A stretch of 33,023 bases of DNA from Bacteroidota bacterium (GTDB lineage Bacteria; Bacteroidota; Bacteroidia; Chitinophagales; Saprospiraceae). The notes beneath the pieces were generated by a model that worked only from the letters and a program-made list of their open reading frames with translations, ran no database searches and was not told the DNA's origin. Positions 9,501 through 16,021 of the stretch are shown here, one piece after another; position 1 is the first letter of the stretch, and the number at the start of each line of letters is the position of its first letter. The DNA is taken from the NCBI GenBank assembly GCA_963169455.1, contig CAUJDW010000067.1, forward strand, positions 1 to 33,023, written 5' to 3'. Made by a program: the position numbers and the translations under genes.

Positions 9501-12421
9501 GTCACACCGGCCTGAATAACCTGCTGCCCCCATAATAAAATGGTGGCGTAATCGGTGCATCCGTATTCGTCGGTGACAATCACGGTCCACCATCCAATCG
9601 GGATATTTGAAATGGTTTGGGTAGTATACAAGGGAGTCCCGTAATAATCCTTCCAAACAAAAGTATAAGGCCCAATACCACCTGTGACGATAGCTGTAAG
9701 CTCGCTATTATAACCGCCAACACATCCCAGCTCATTTATGACAATAGAAACATTCAAGTCTCCAGGGCATTCGTAACCCAGCGTGATGCAATCAATAGCT
9801 TCATAACAGCCGGGAGAGGTAACGGTCAGGCAATAATCACCGGGTACAAGCCCGCTGATATTTTGGGAGTTTGCCGTAAAGCCATTGGGGCCCGTCCAGG
9901 AGAAGGTGTACGGCGGTTGGCCGCCCGAAACAACAGCACCGATGGCGCCGTCGGATGCATTGGGGCTCGATACGGGTGTGACGTCGAGCGCCAGGTCAAG
10001 CAGCCTGTTTTGTTCCGGTAAAGTTTTGCACCTGACTTCGGTGCAGGCGTCAACGGAGGTGACTGTTACGCAATAGTCACCGGCGGGTAAATTATAGATT
10101 GTCTCGGTAGTTGCTCCGTTGCTCCAGGCATAGGAGTAGGCTTCATACCCCTGATCCAGCGGCGCCGACAACGCCCCGTTGCTCTCTCCTTCGCAGGGGT
10201 AGGCCAGAATGAACATTTCGTAAATCATGGGCGGGCAATTTTCATTGCTGCAACCCGGCGCATTTAATAAATCGAAGCAGGCCTCACCTGTGCACCCATT
10301 GACATCCTTGACCGTAACGCAGTATGTGCCTGCTGTGATGTCCTCAAGGACAGAACCTGTCTGGCCGTTATTCCAGACATAAAAATATGGGCCTGTGCCG
10401 CCCGTTACACTTGCTACCTCCAGGTGGCCGAAGTATTCTCCCGGGCATGGCAGGCTTTGGTCGAATGTAATCGTTAATGGATTTGCATCTTCCATATTTG
10501 CTTCTACACACCCTTCATAGAAACAACACCCGTCAATTGTCTCAATTCGGAAGCAATTCATTCCCAGCGTTCCATTGTGAACGTTGCTGCCCAGAACGTA
10601 TTCATCGCCGTCCCACCATCCGATATAGAATGAGTCCCCTAAATTGGAAAGGGTAATAATAACGTTGCCGTTGCAATCAATATCGACCTCTTCGGTAAAA
10701 TCGTCAATTTCATCACAGGATTGTTGCAATGACCTGATACTCGGAGGGGTTGACGTCAGGTCGGATATCTCGGAGGCGCAGCTGGGGCAGGCCTCAAAAG
10801 TATCGCTGCCTTTCAGTAATGGGTCGTTGGCCCATGAATTCGCCCCGTTCCTCACCGGGACATTTATGGAACCACCAATATCATTCCCGTTGGTCAGGTT
10901 GTATACATCGATCAATGGGTTGTCGTTCAGGTCAGTCCCTCTGAAGTTGAACAGATAACATTCATCATTATAAGATAACCAGGGGCCAGTGTAGACAAGT
11001 TCATTCGTCGGGTTTTTTGTCATTTGAATCCAGTTGGACCACAAACCGAGCGGGGTCTTGTACCTGTATTCCAATCCGGACATTTTTTCAGAAACAGTAA
11101 CTTGAACATATACAGAAAAGGATAAAAGTGAATTATTGACGGCTGCTTCATCATTCGTCAGCGTTCCATTGGCCGGGCCTGAGGAGGGGTCTCTTTGTTC
11201 TCTTCTGAAATCTACTATCGGCGCGCCAAATAAGGAATTGATTTTGAACCTTGTCAGGAATGGTTGAAAATTATCTACCTTAATTAAATTACTTCCGTCA
11301 TCTCTGTTGCCATTGGCATCCAGGACGCTGAAATCGACATCGTATTGGCCATCCGGATATAAAACCTCCGCGGGAATATCACTTTCAGAGGAAGAATTCG
11401 AAATGTGCTGCCTCGTTTTCCAGATGCCCCTGTCAATTGTCTTGTGGGCATAGGTGTACTGGTCGTTATTTAACCTGTGTAATTTAATGTAATCGTGGTT
11501 GCCATAACGTTCGGACTGCCCGGTAGCCTGGTTGTATTTGGTATTGAAAAAGGTAGTCCAGTTAGGTTTGTGATCCTGGCTTAGTTCATCAAATTCCAGA
11601 AAGTATTTGGCTACGTCATCAATGTAATAGACGCAGCTATATATGCCCAGCCCTTCTCCAATACTTGGAGTGTTTGCGGTTACCCTCGTGTCTCTGACGT
11701 GGACAGTGGGCAAAATGCTGCCATAAACAGTAATAGGGCTGCTGTTATATGCATGGACAGGCCCCTGGCTATCCGGCCTATCTCTTTTGTGAATTTTACA
11801 GGAGTTGAAATGCCAGGCCGTTAATCCGTTTCCTGCGTTAAAAATTATTCCTGAGCTGTTATCCATTGGCTCCAGAATAATGTCGTTCAATTCCACATCA
11901 TAAGTGTCGTTATATCCAGGCGGAAGGTTGACGTAGTCTGATGTGGTCTCCCGGAGTGGGTCTACCAGGTACCAGTCGCAGCCCAGGCATGCTCGCTCCC
12001 ACATTTCGAAGTGCAGGTGGTTTCCACTGATGATAGTGCCAAGGCCCTGGCCCTGATTGACGTCGGAACCATCAAAAACCCCGCTGAGGGGATCCGTATT
12101 ATCCCCGTATCTCACTTTTTTTAAATAAGTAGTAGGGCTATTCGGGAGGAGATAATCATGGCCGCTTACAAAAAAGCTGACATTGTCGGCGCTTTCAATT
12201 ACTTCTCCATCGAGAATGGCCAAAAAACTGTTGTTATCTCCAACATTTAAATCCAATGCGCCGTGAAACTGGCTGTGCCTTTCTGCAAAGGTGCAATTAA
12301 TTTCATTATAACCGGTAACGGAAGAATTAACCGGCCAGGAGGGCTGTTGGGCGTTGCTGTTATTGATTACAAAACCAATAATTAACACGCAAAGGAATTT
12401 GCAGGTGTTACTGGACTTCAT
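6521..12421 (-). CDS. Giant secreted protein: M23-type metallopeptidase domain, seven SprB repeats, Cys-rich segment, T9SS sorting domain
   Basis: 1966 residues. Signal peptide 1-25. Residues about 30-150 match an M23 (LytM) peptidase. HGALD (H53, D57) supplies the first zinc ligands and HLHFE (H135, H137) the catalytic and third-ligand histidines, followed by the usual VDPL end. Residues about 160-640 are an unassigned beta-rich region. About 657-1197 hold seven SprB-type repeats (pattern GPYxYxWSNGxTT...GxYCVTVTDxxGCT). About 1703-1770 is a Cys-rich stretch of CPPGFVCVDGNCY-like units. The last 80 residues form a T9SS sorting domain (AYPNPFTSNIDI ... GMYFIVVRKSG). SprB repeats are known from gliding adhesins and large surface proteins of Bacteroidota. 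M23 enzymes cut peptidoglycan or peptides. The fusion suggests a surface-displayed or released hydrolase, but activity is unproven. AT-richer than flanking genes. Its start overlaps the lipoprotein gene by 14 bases. Confidence 0.9.
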   Translation of the reverse strand: MKSSNTCKFLCVLIIGFVINNSNAQQPSWPVNSSVTGYNEINCTFAERHSQFHGALDLNVGDNNSFLAILDGEVIESADNVSFFVSGHDYLLPNSPTTYLKKVRYGDNTDPLSGVFDGSDVNQGQGLGTIISGNHLHFEMWERACLGCDWYLVDPLRETTSDYVNLPPGYNDTYDVELNDIILEPMDNSSGIIFNAGNGLTAWHFNSCKIHKRDRPDSQGPVHAYNSSPITVYGSILPTVHVRDTRVTANTPSIGEGLGIYSCVYYIDDVAKYFLEFDELSQDHKPNWTTFFNTKYNQATGQSERYGNHDYIKLHRLNNDQYTYAHKTIDRGIWKTRQHISNSSSESDIPAEVLYPDGQYDVDFSVLDANGNRDDGSNLIKVDNFQPFLTRFKINSLFGAPIVDFRREQRDPSSGPANGTLTNDEAAVNNSLLSFSVYVQVTVSEKMSGLEYRYKTPLGLWSNWIQMTKNPTNELVYTGPWLSYNDECYLFNFRGTDLNDNPLIDVYNLTNGNDIGGSINVPVRNGANSWANDPLLKGSDTFEACPSCASEISDLTSTPPSIRSLQQSCDEIDDFTEEVDIDCNGNVIITLSNLGDSFYIGWWDGDEYVLGSNVHNGTLGMNCFRIETIDGCCFYEGCVEANMEDANPLTITFDQSLPCPGEYFGHLEVASVTGGTGPYFYVWNNGQTGSVLEDITAGTYCVTVKDVNGCTGEACFDLLNAPGCSNENCPPMIYEMFILAYPCEGESNGALSAPLDQGYEAYSYAWSNGATTETIYNLPAGDYCVTVTSVDACTEVRCKTLPEQNRLLDLALDVTPVSSPNASDGAIGAVVSGGQPPYTFSWTGPNGFTANSQNISGLVPGDYCLTVTSPGCYEAIDCITLGYECPGDLNVSIVINELGCVGGYNSELTAIVTGGIGPYTFVWKDYYGTPLYTTQTISNIPIGWWTVIVTDEYGCTDYATILLWGQQVIQAGVTVDPNPLCAGETATATVTASGGTSPYNYEWRTCNYPYTTFPNNSPTINGLGPGCYTVTVSDQEGCRSELYFYVNQTPAMNLNADIQEVCSGTLGSIVLNLSGGLGPYSYLWSNGKTSKDIYNLQAGNYCVTVTDAAGCTASDCFTVAASTLAITSASVTDNSCGTSCNGSINIEVNSSGPVSYAWSNGATTQDISGLCNGDYEVVITSGGCVIKKTYTVNGVPQGFDYEVEVLWHFYNSFYGGGVAQVRIISDILEGGGTIAISTSPQMNPVIVSTFTVYNKNYRDITIPAQYSNVSTFYFTYTAANGCVYSGSFGMIPTCTFPDNGLSFGVEHIGDIQGACGVGQEHTYKINIYAVGNNAPYFIKVTMDEASHPSEADYTQIVEYTGQNPFYIYGVPAGSVRFESINKCEYGSLSTRLHTNCCFGLTCDVLYEGYSEAYDGSYFYDLPYFRLWVGEQCFDPDCGLFDGDCSSVWVDLNTVAPTFNCWTGTITVLYPNNTTSVFEVVPNSPGNDEIEWVSGDDSWDPQSPGTYFIKVTYTGNGASTGQNCVNEIEINFYGPTNYSDAVGFNDDFWFNYSFLPEWPQFSNAYFGAWRCEVCSSETNYIFGNNQDACDSYGNWQFTFFDFVPNDYSNPCNSGGTLTIMDFDQNGTAIIQQVQVPANSAIAELTGLQPFGSSIDTWCSNSGWCLFDALDVYGFSMDKPLLATWAQEETCEDIVWNDPTTPNPDPCQSDNDCPPGFVCVDGNCYQECPDGECLYGVCIEGICVESSDCEPSCPPGYECIEGECYLEEEFCGFYEEVNGGSGVNTYNFYHNLPPGTVVEFAYNTLTREDEIFISGSGINDHIACVGTGGWQSNFYTITGGNTIKIVVSPCQTGSKYHFSITCDEALRSNPPSNLDIEGMEDEERIVAYPNPFTSNIDIEAFNIATPFKGQIVLMDNLGRALTTRETVFEAGYNRLNIDGLEHLPSGMYFIVVRKSGEVYAFRKVIKVE

Positions 12422-13538
12422 ACTGGTAAATTTTTTTGGTTGTGGTGGATTGGAAGAAGTATTGGCTGGAATTGTTGAAAAGCATCCGCAGGTTTGGGTT
12501 ATCCATCTGAAAGGTTATCTCCTTTGTATTGATATTCTGAATTACCCACCTGTGGCGCCCCGATCCGTACGACAGGATATCAGCCGAATCATCTATATAG
12601 AAACTGTGCCCAACCGTTTTCAATACCTCGTTTTTGCCTTTGTATAGGTAGGAAATGTTGTTGGCCAGCATCATATATTCAAACCTGTCGCTGATAACGA
12701 CAGGGCCGTAACTCGTGCCGCTGTCTCCCGTAAATTCGTTGAAATCCCCCTTGATCAGCAGGCCGCCGGAGGAATTAAATACGTAGAACGGGCTGCTTAC
12801 CCCACTCGAAAGCCCGACATGTGATTTCGGTTTGTTGATGTAGAATATGGGCATCGGCAGTTCCGCATCCAGCCTGATTGGGCGCTTCAGCTCCGCGCCT
12901 TCCCTGTCGAAAAAGAGCAGCATCTTTATTCCTCCCTCGTGGGGGTCGCCAAGGGCGGCCAGATAGGAATTATCCAGTTGGAATAAATAGGTTATGTGAG
13001 ACTCGGGGTTTTTCGCCTCCTCCTCAGTTTCGTCCTGAAGCCCGGCTTCAGCCAGCAAGGGTTTTATTTTGCTTATTATGCTTTGCCGGAAAGCAGCCGG
13101 GAGGGATGAAAATTCAATATCGGCGGCTGTACTTCTGACCTTGCCATAATCTTTTTCCTCATACACTTCCCTTAGTTTTATCATGGGGCAGCCCTTAACC
13201 TGCCCCGTATTTTCATCAATGGAGAAAACGGCTGTGGATGCATTTGCCCTGGGGGCCAGGGCTTCCATAGATGCGATTATGGCGCTGTCATCGCCTTTTT
13301 CCGACAGGCGTTCATTGCGGCGCTCTGCGCGCAGGGCCTGCAATGCGGTATCTTTTTCAAAAATATCCCGCCCGGGCTGGGAATCCTGTAAAAGGCCCGG
13401 CCTGCTTGTGTCCTGGCTGCTTATTTGGCCATTCTGTTTTGTCTGATTCATTGTCCCGTTGCAGGACATAAATGACAATGTCATTGCAGCTCCTCCTGTG
13501 AAAAGGAGCAGTTGCCACCTAATTAATTTTTTATTCAT
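12408..13538 (-). CDS. Putative lipoprotein of unknown function, co-transcribed with the SprB-repeat protein
   Basis: 376 residues. Residues 1-26 form a basic-hydrophobic signal ending in SFMSC, a plausible though imperfect lipobox with C26 as the lipidated residue. A Ser/Gln/Lys/Asp-rich linker follows. The rest has a beta-rich, propeller-like pattern (repeating hydrophobic strands such as SHVGLSSGVSSPFYVFNSSGG and SFYIDDSADILSYGSG); I recognise no family. Its TAA lies inside the first codons of the giant M23/SprB gene, so the two are almost certainly one operon with translational coupling. The lipoprotein may anchor, chaperone or regulate the giant protein, but that is inference from position only. 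Confidence 0.8.
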   Translation of the reverse strand: MNKKLIRWQLLLFTGGAAMTLSFMSCNGTMNQTKQNGQISSQDTSRPGLLQDSQPGRDIFEKDTALQALRAERRNERLSEKGDDSAIIASMEALAPRANASTAVFSIDENTGQVKGCPMIKLREVYEEKDYGKVRSTAADIEFSSLPAAFRQSIISKIKPLLAEAGLQDETEEEAKNPESHITYLFQLDNSYLAALGDPHEGGIKMLLFFDREGAELKRPIRLDAELPMPIFYINKPKSHVGLSSGVSSPFYVFNSSGGLLIKGDFNEFTGDSGTSYGPVVISDRFEYMMLANNISYLYKGKNEVLKTVGHSFYIDDSADILSYGSGRHRWVIQNINTKEITFQMDNPNLRMLFNNSSQYFFQSTTTKKIYQYEVQ

Positions 13539-14346
13539 GATGTATTTTTTACAATAGAATAACCCCCTGGCCTGTCCCGCCGCAATTCATCTGGGCCAGG
13601 GCAAAACAAGGCCTTTCCAGGCTTCCGGAGAGAAGGCCTGAAAAGTCAGGGAAAATTTTCATTAGTGCTTGTTTACAAGAAATCGAAAGGGGAAATCAAT
13701 ACAAACCCGCCTGATGCCTGGTTTGGAAATCAATACCAGATATCAGCATTTGACAAGCCATTCAAATCTCTGCATAGAAGCGATGCGAAGCCTTTTGAAT
13801 TGCCAGAACAAAGCTGCCGCTTCAACATGAAGAAAAATAATAGCCTGAAAATTAAAAGAAAGGCCGTCCAGGTCTTAACAGAGTTTTTAGCTAGGCTGTT
13901 TTTTCATCAGAGATGAGCCTAGAGATAGAGAAATACTGTTTGGGCAAGGAAATACATCAAAGGATTATATAACAGGGCAATTATCCTTATAAAGCGTTTA
14001 ATACATAAGTAATGCCCTTTTATTAAGCCGGATTAGCTTTCACAATAATAATTGATTTTTTTATATGAGCAAAAAAAATAGAAAAAATGTTTTTTATATT
14101 TTTAATTACGCTCCGGGTTGAGGGTGAGAAAATCGTCTGGAGTGCATTGGCGATAGTGTCGGAATAATCCAGTAAGTTTACGAACCTATTTAGTTGAAAC
14201 GCGGGCATGTGGCCCGCGAAGAGGTAATCTGAGAGCCTTTGGAGGGGCTATGCCTGCGTCGCCGGGCCACAGGCCCGCGTTCCGTAATGCCGCCAAAGAG
14301 CCCTAAATAGCCACAAGTTTACACATTCTTATTTTTTCAGGTCAGT
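13539..14346. other. 808-base gap with hairpins and repeats, no convincing gene
   Basis: Two perfect inverted repeats lie in the probable 5' leader of the lipoprotein operon: CCCTGGCC 13565-13572 with GGCCAGGG 13594-13601, and AGGCCTT 13609-13615 with AAGGCCT 13633-13639. A 12-base direct repeat GGAAATCAATAC occurs at 13691 and 13725. Two TTTTTTATAT words 33 bases apart (14057, 14090) sit in a very AT-rich tract. The dispersed 63-base repeat starts at 14186. An 83-codon open frame (13665-13916) has no recognisable features and is not called. Confidence 0.6.
14186..14248 (+). repeat. Dispersed 63-base repeat, copy 1
   Basis: Starts CTATTTAG, then GAAACGCGGGC, a GTGGCC block, and TAATCTGAGAGCCTTTGG. 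Most of this is matched, in the opposite orientation, at 26818-26880 near coaE/porP. In this copy a second GGGCCACAGGCCCGCGTT block and a CTAAATAG at 14305-14312 add an imperfect inverted arm, so the whole 14186-14312 segment can fold on itself. It lies upstream of the patatin gene. No coding potential. Confidence 0.65.
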
Positions 14347-15126
14347 ATGTCAAAAAAAGCTGGTATAGGTATAGCCCTGTCGGGTGGAGGCGCGCGCGGC
14401 ATCGCCCACATAGGGGTGTTGCAGGCCCTGGAGGACAACGGCTATTTCCCAGGGGTGCTGTCGGGCGCCAGCGCAGGCGCCATTACGGGCGCCCTCTATG
14501 CCTCCGGGCGCAGCCCGGCCGAGATACTGGATTTCGTCAGGCAGGCCAGCCTGTTCAAGCTTTTCAAGGTCGGGCTGCCATACTCCGGCCTGACCAAGCT
14601 CACCTACCTGAGGGAAAAACTGGCCGAATACATCGTAGCGGACAGCTTCGAGGCGCTGGAGAAAAAACTTTTCGTAGCCATCGTCAACCTCAACACCGGG
14701 CAGTGCGAAATCCGCAGCAGCGGGCGCCTGTTCGACGTGGTGACGGCTTCTTCCTCCATCCCCCTGGTCTTCCAGCCGGTGGAGATCGACGGGCAGCTCT
14801 TTGTGGATGGCGGGCTGCTGGACAATTTGCCGGTAGAACCCCTGAGGCCTCTGGTGGATGTGGTTATTGCAGTCAACGTCATGCCACAGGTGGAAGTCCC
14901 CAACAAGGCGGTTCAGAATGTCTTCGGCATCGCCCAGCGTTGCTTCGACCTCGGCATCCTGGCCAACACCCGCCCCAGCATCCAGCAATGCGACCTGCTC
15001 ATCGAACCCAAGGAAGTGCATGGCTTCAATATCTTTCAACTGAACCGCTACCGGAAACTCTATGATATCGGCTATGCAGCCATGACGGCGAAGATGGGCG
15101 AATTGCGGGCTTTGCTGGAGGGGTAG
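14347..15126 (+). CDS. Patatin-like phospholipase family protein
   Basis: 259 residues, the usual size of small bacterial patatins of the RssA/NTE type. Visible signatures are the oxyanion loop SGGGARG (12-18), the nucleophile elbow GASAG with S42, and the DGG motif with D154 as the catalytic dyad partner (LFVDGGLLDNLPVEPL). There is no signal peptide, so it is probably cytoplasmic or at the inner-membrane face, acting as a lipid acyl hydrolase. The ATG at 14347 directly precedes the conserved N-terminal strand GIALSGGG. A repeat-rich leader precedes it, and the 9-base G-rich array begins at the very next base after its TAG stop. Confidence 0.93.
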   Translation: MSKKAGIGIALSGGGARGIAHIGVLQALEDNGYFPGVLSGASAGAITGALYASGRSPAEILDFVRQASLFKLFKVGLPYSGLTKLTYLREKLAEYIVADSFEALEKKLFVAIVNLNTGQCEIRSSGRLFDVVTASSSIPLVFQPVEIDGQLFVDGGLLDNLPVEPLRPLVDVVIAVNVMPQVEVPNKAVQNVFGIAQRCFDLGILANTRPSIQQCDLLIEPKEVHGFNIFQLNRYRKLYDIGYAAMTAKMGELRALLEG

Positions 15127-15315
15127 GTCGGGTCAATCGGGTTTTTCGGGTCAATCGGGTCTTTCGGGGATGTCGGGTCTTTCGGGACTTTCGGGACTTT
15201 CGGGTTTTTCGGGTTTTTCGGGTCAATCGGGTCAATCGGGGATGTCGGGTTTTTCGGGACTTTCGGGTTTTTCGGGTTTTTCGGGTGAATCGGGACTTTC
15301 GGGTTGGTCGGGTTA
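15127..15315 (+). repeat. 9-base G-rich tandem array A (21 units)
   Basis: Twenty-one consecutive 9-base units, each TCGGG plus four bases, in unbroken phase from the base after the patatin stop. TCGGG is invariant. The linkers come from a small set: TTTT, TCAA, ACTT, TCTT, GATG, TGAA, TTGG. GGG runs occur every 9 bases (6-base loops), which fits the G3N1-7 G-quadruplex pattern on the patatin mRNA strand. Related to array B at 24933-25030. The frames it creates (SGFSGLSG on plus, RKTRKSRK on minus) are by-products. Confidence 0.95.
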
Positions 15316-15336
15316 TGAGACTTGTGAGGCTGGGTT

Positions 15337-15831
15337 TCAATTCAAAAACACCGCCATCTCCTCCACGTCCTGGATCTGCACATCGATATCCTCCATGAGG
15401 GTAGTGGCGAGTGACAGCCCGACGTAATCGACCATAATGGGGAAGGATTTGTGAGTGCGGTTGACAAGCACGGCTACCTCTACCTTTTTGGGCAGGATAT
15501 TCAGGATGGGCTTGATGGCGTAAAAAATGGTGCGCCCCGTGTTGGCCACGTCGTCGATCACGATGATGGCCTTGCCGGAGAGCTGCTCCAGCGGCATTTC
15601 GACCTGAACTTCCTGGCTGAGCGGCGCCGCCGGGTTGAGCCGGATGCGGGTGAGGGTGAGTTTGATGGCGGTGATCTTACGGAGTTCTTCCAGCACCATG
15701 CGGGCAAAGCCAAGGCCCGTGTTGTTGATGCCGGCCAGGATGATTTCCGATTCCTCGAAGTTGTTCTCCAGGATTTCAATGGCGAGCCGCTTGATCTTCT
15801 GCTGTATCTGCTGCTGGTTGAGGATTTTCAT
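15337..15831 (-). CDS. Phosphoribosyltransferase-family protein, PyrR-like
   Basis: 164 residues from the chosen ATG. The PRPP-binding loop is clear (IIVIDDVANTGRT), preceded by an ELRKITAIKLTLTRIR strand and followed by VEVAVLVNRTHKSFPIMVDYVG. This is the order seen in type I phosphoribosyltransferases such as PyrR and hypoxanthine phosphoribosyltransferase. PyrR-type proteins bind PRPP and either regulate pyrimidine genes or carry weak uracil phosphoribosyltransferase activity; no pyr genes are nearby, so the substrate is open. A GTG at 15864 would add 11 residues (MINLAPEKRLR); the ATG at 15831 (MKILNQQQ) looks more natural. The gene converges on patatin, and array A fills nearly all the space between them. 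Confidence 0.85.
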   Translation of the reverse strand: MKILNQQQIQQKIKRLAIEILENNFEESEIILAGINNTGLGFARMVLEELRKITAIKLTLTRIRLNPAAPLSQEVQVEMPLEQLSGKAIIVIDDVANTGRTIFYAIKPILNILPKKVEVAVLVNRTHKSFPIMVDYVGLSLATTLMEDIDVQIQDVEEMAVFLN

Positions 15832-15906
15832 TCGGAGCCTTTTTTCCGGTGCCAAATTTATCACTTGCCGGGCAAATTGAGGCCATATTGTGGCAAATCA
15901 TTTCTA

Positions 15907-15987
15907 TTTTAGCACGGAAACCGGGGAAGGGCAGGGGATTTTTTCAGGCAAATATTTTTCTTCTTCCCCGGGCAGTCTTATTTTAGC
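15907..15987 (+). promoter_or_regulatory. Two near-consensus -7 boxes upstream of the Fe-S pair
   Basis: TATTTTAG occurs twice, at about 15907 and 15980, each one base off TAnnTTTG and each followed by C. They are 115 and 42 bases upstream of the membrane Fe-S gene start. The duplication could mean two start sites. Weak evidence. Confidence 0.3.
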
Positions 15988-16021
15988 GAAAATTCGCCAA
16001 CCAAGACCGAACAAGCTCTTT

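Noticed and set aside
13665-13916. 83-codon frame in the 13.5-14.3 kb gap
   Set aside because: No recognisable features, spans the 12-base direct repeat, and composition looks like intergenic DNA. A small gene cannot be fully excluded.
15127-15315. CRISPR array
   Set aside because: Units are 9 bases with 4-base variable parts, far too short for repeats and spacers, and no cas genes are present.
15026-15427. Open frames over array A encoding SGFSGLSG (plus) or RKTRKSRK (minus) repeats
   Set aside because: A 9-base unit without stop words keeps several frames open on both strands; the frames overlap real genes and have no start context. The array is best treated as non-coding.
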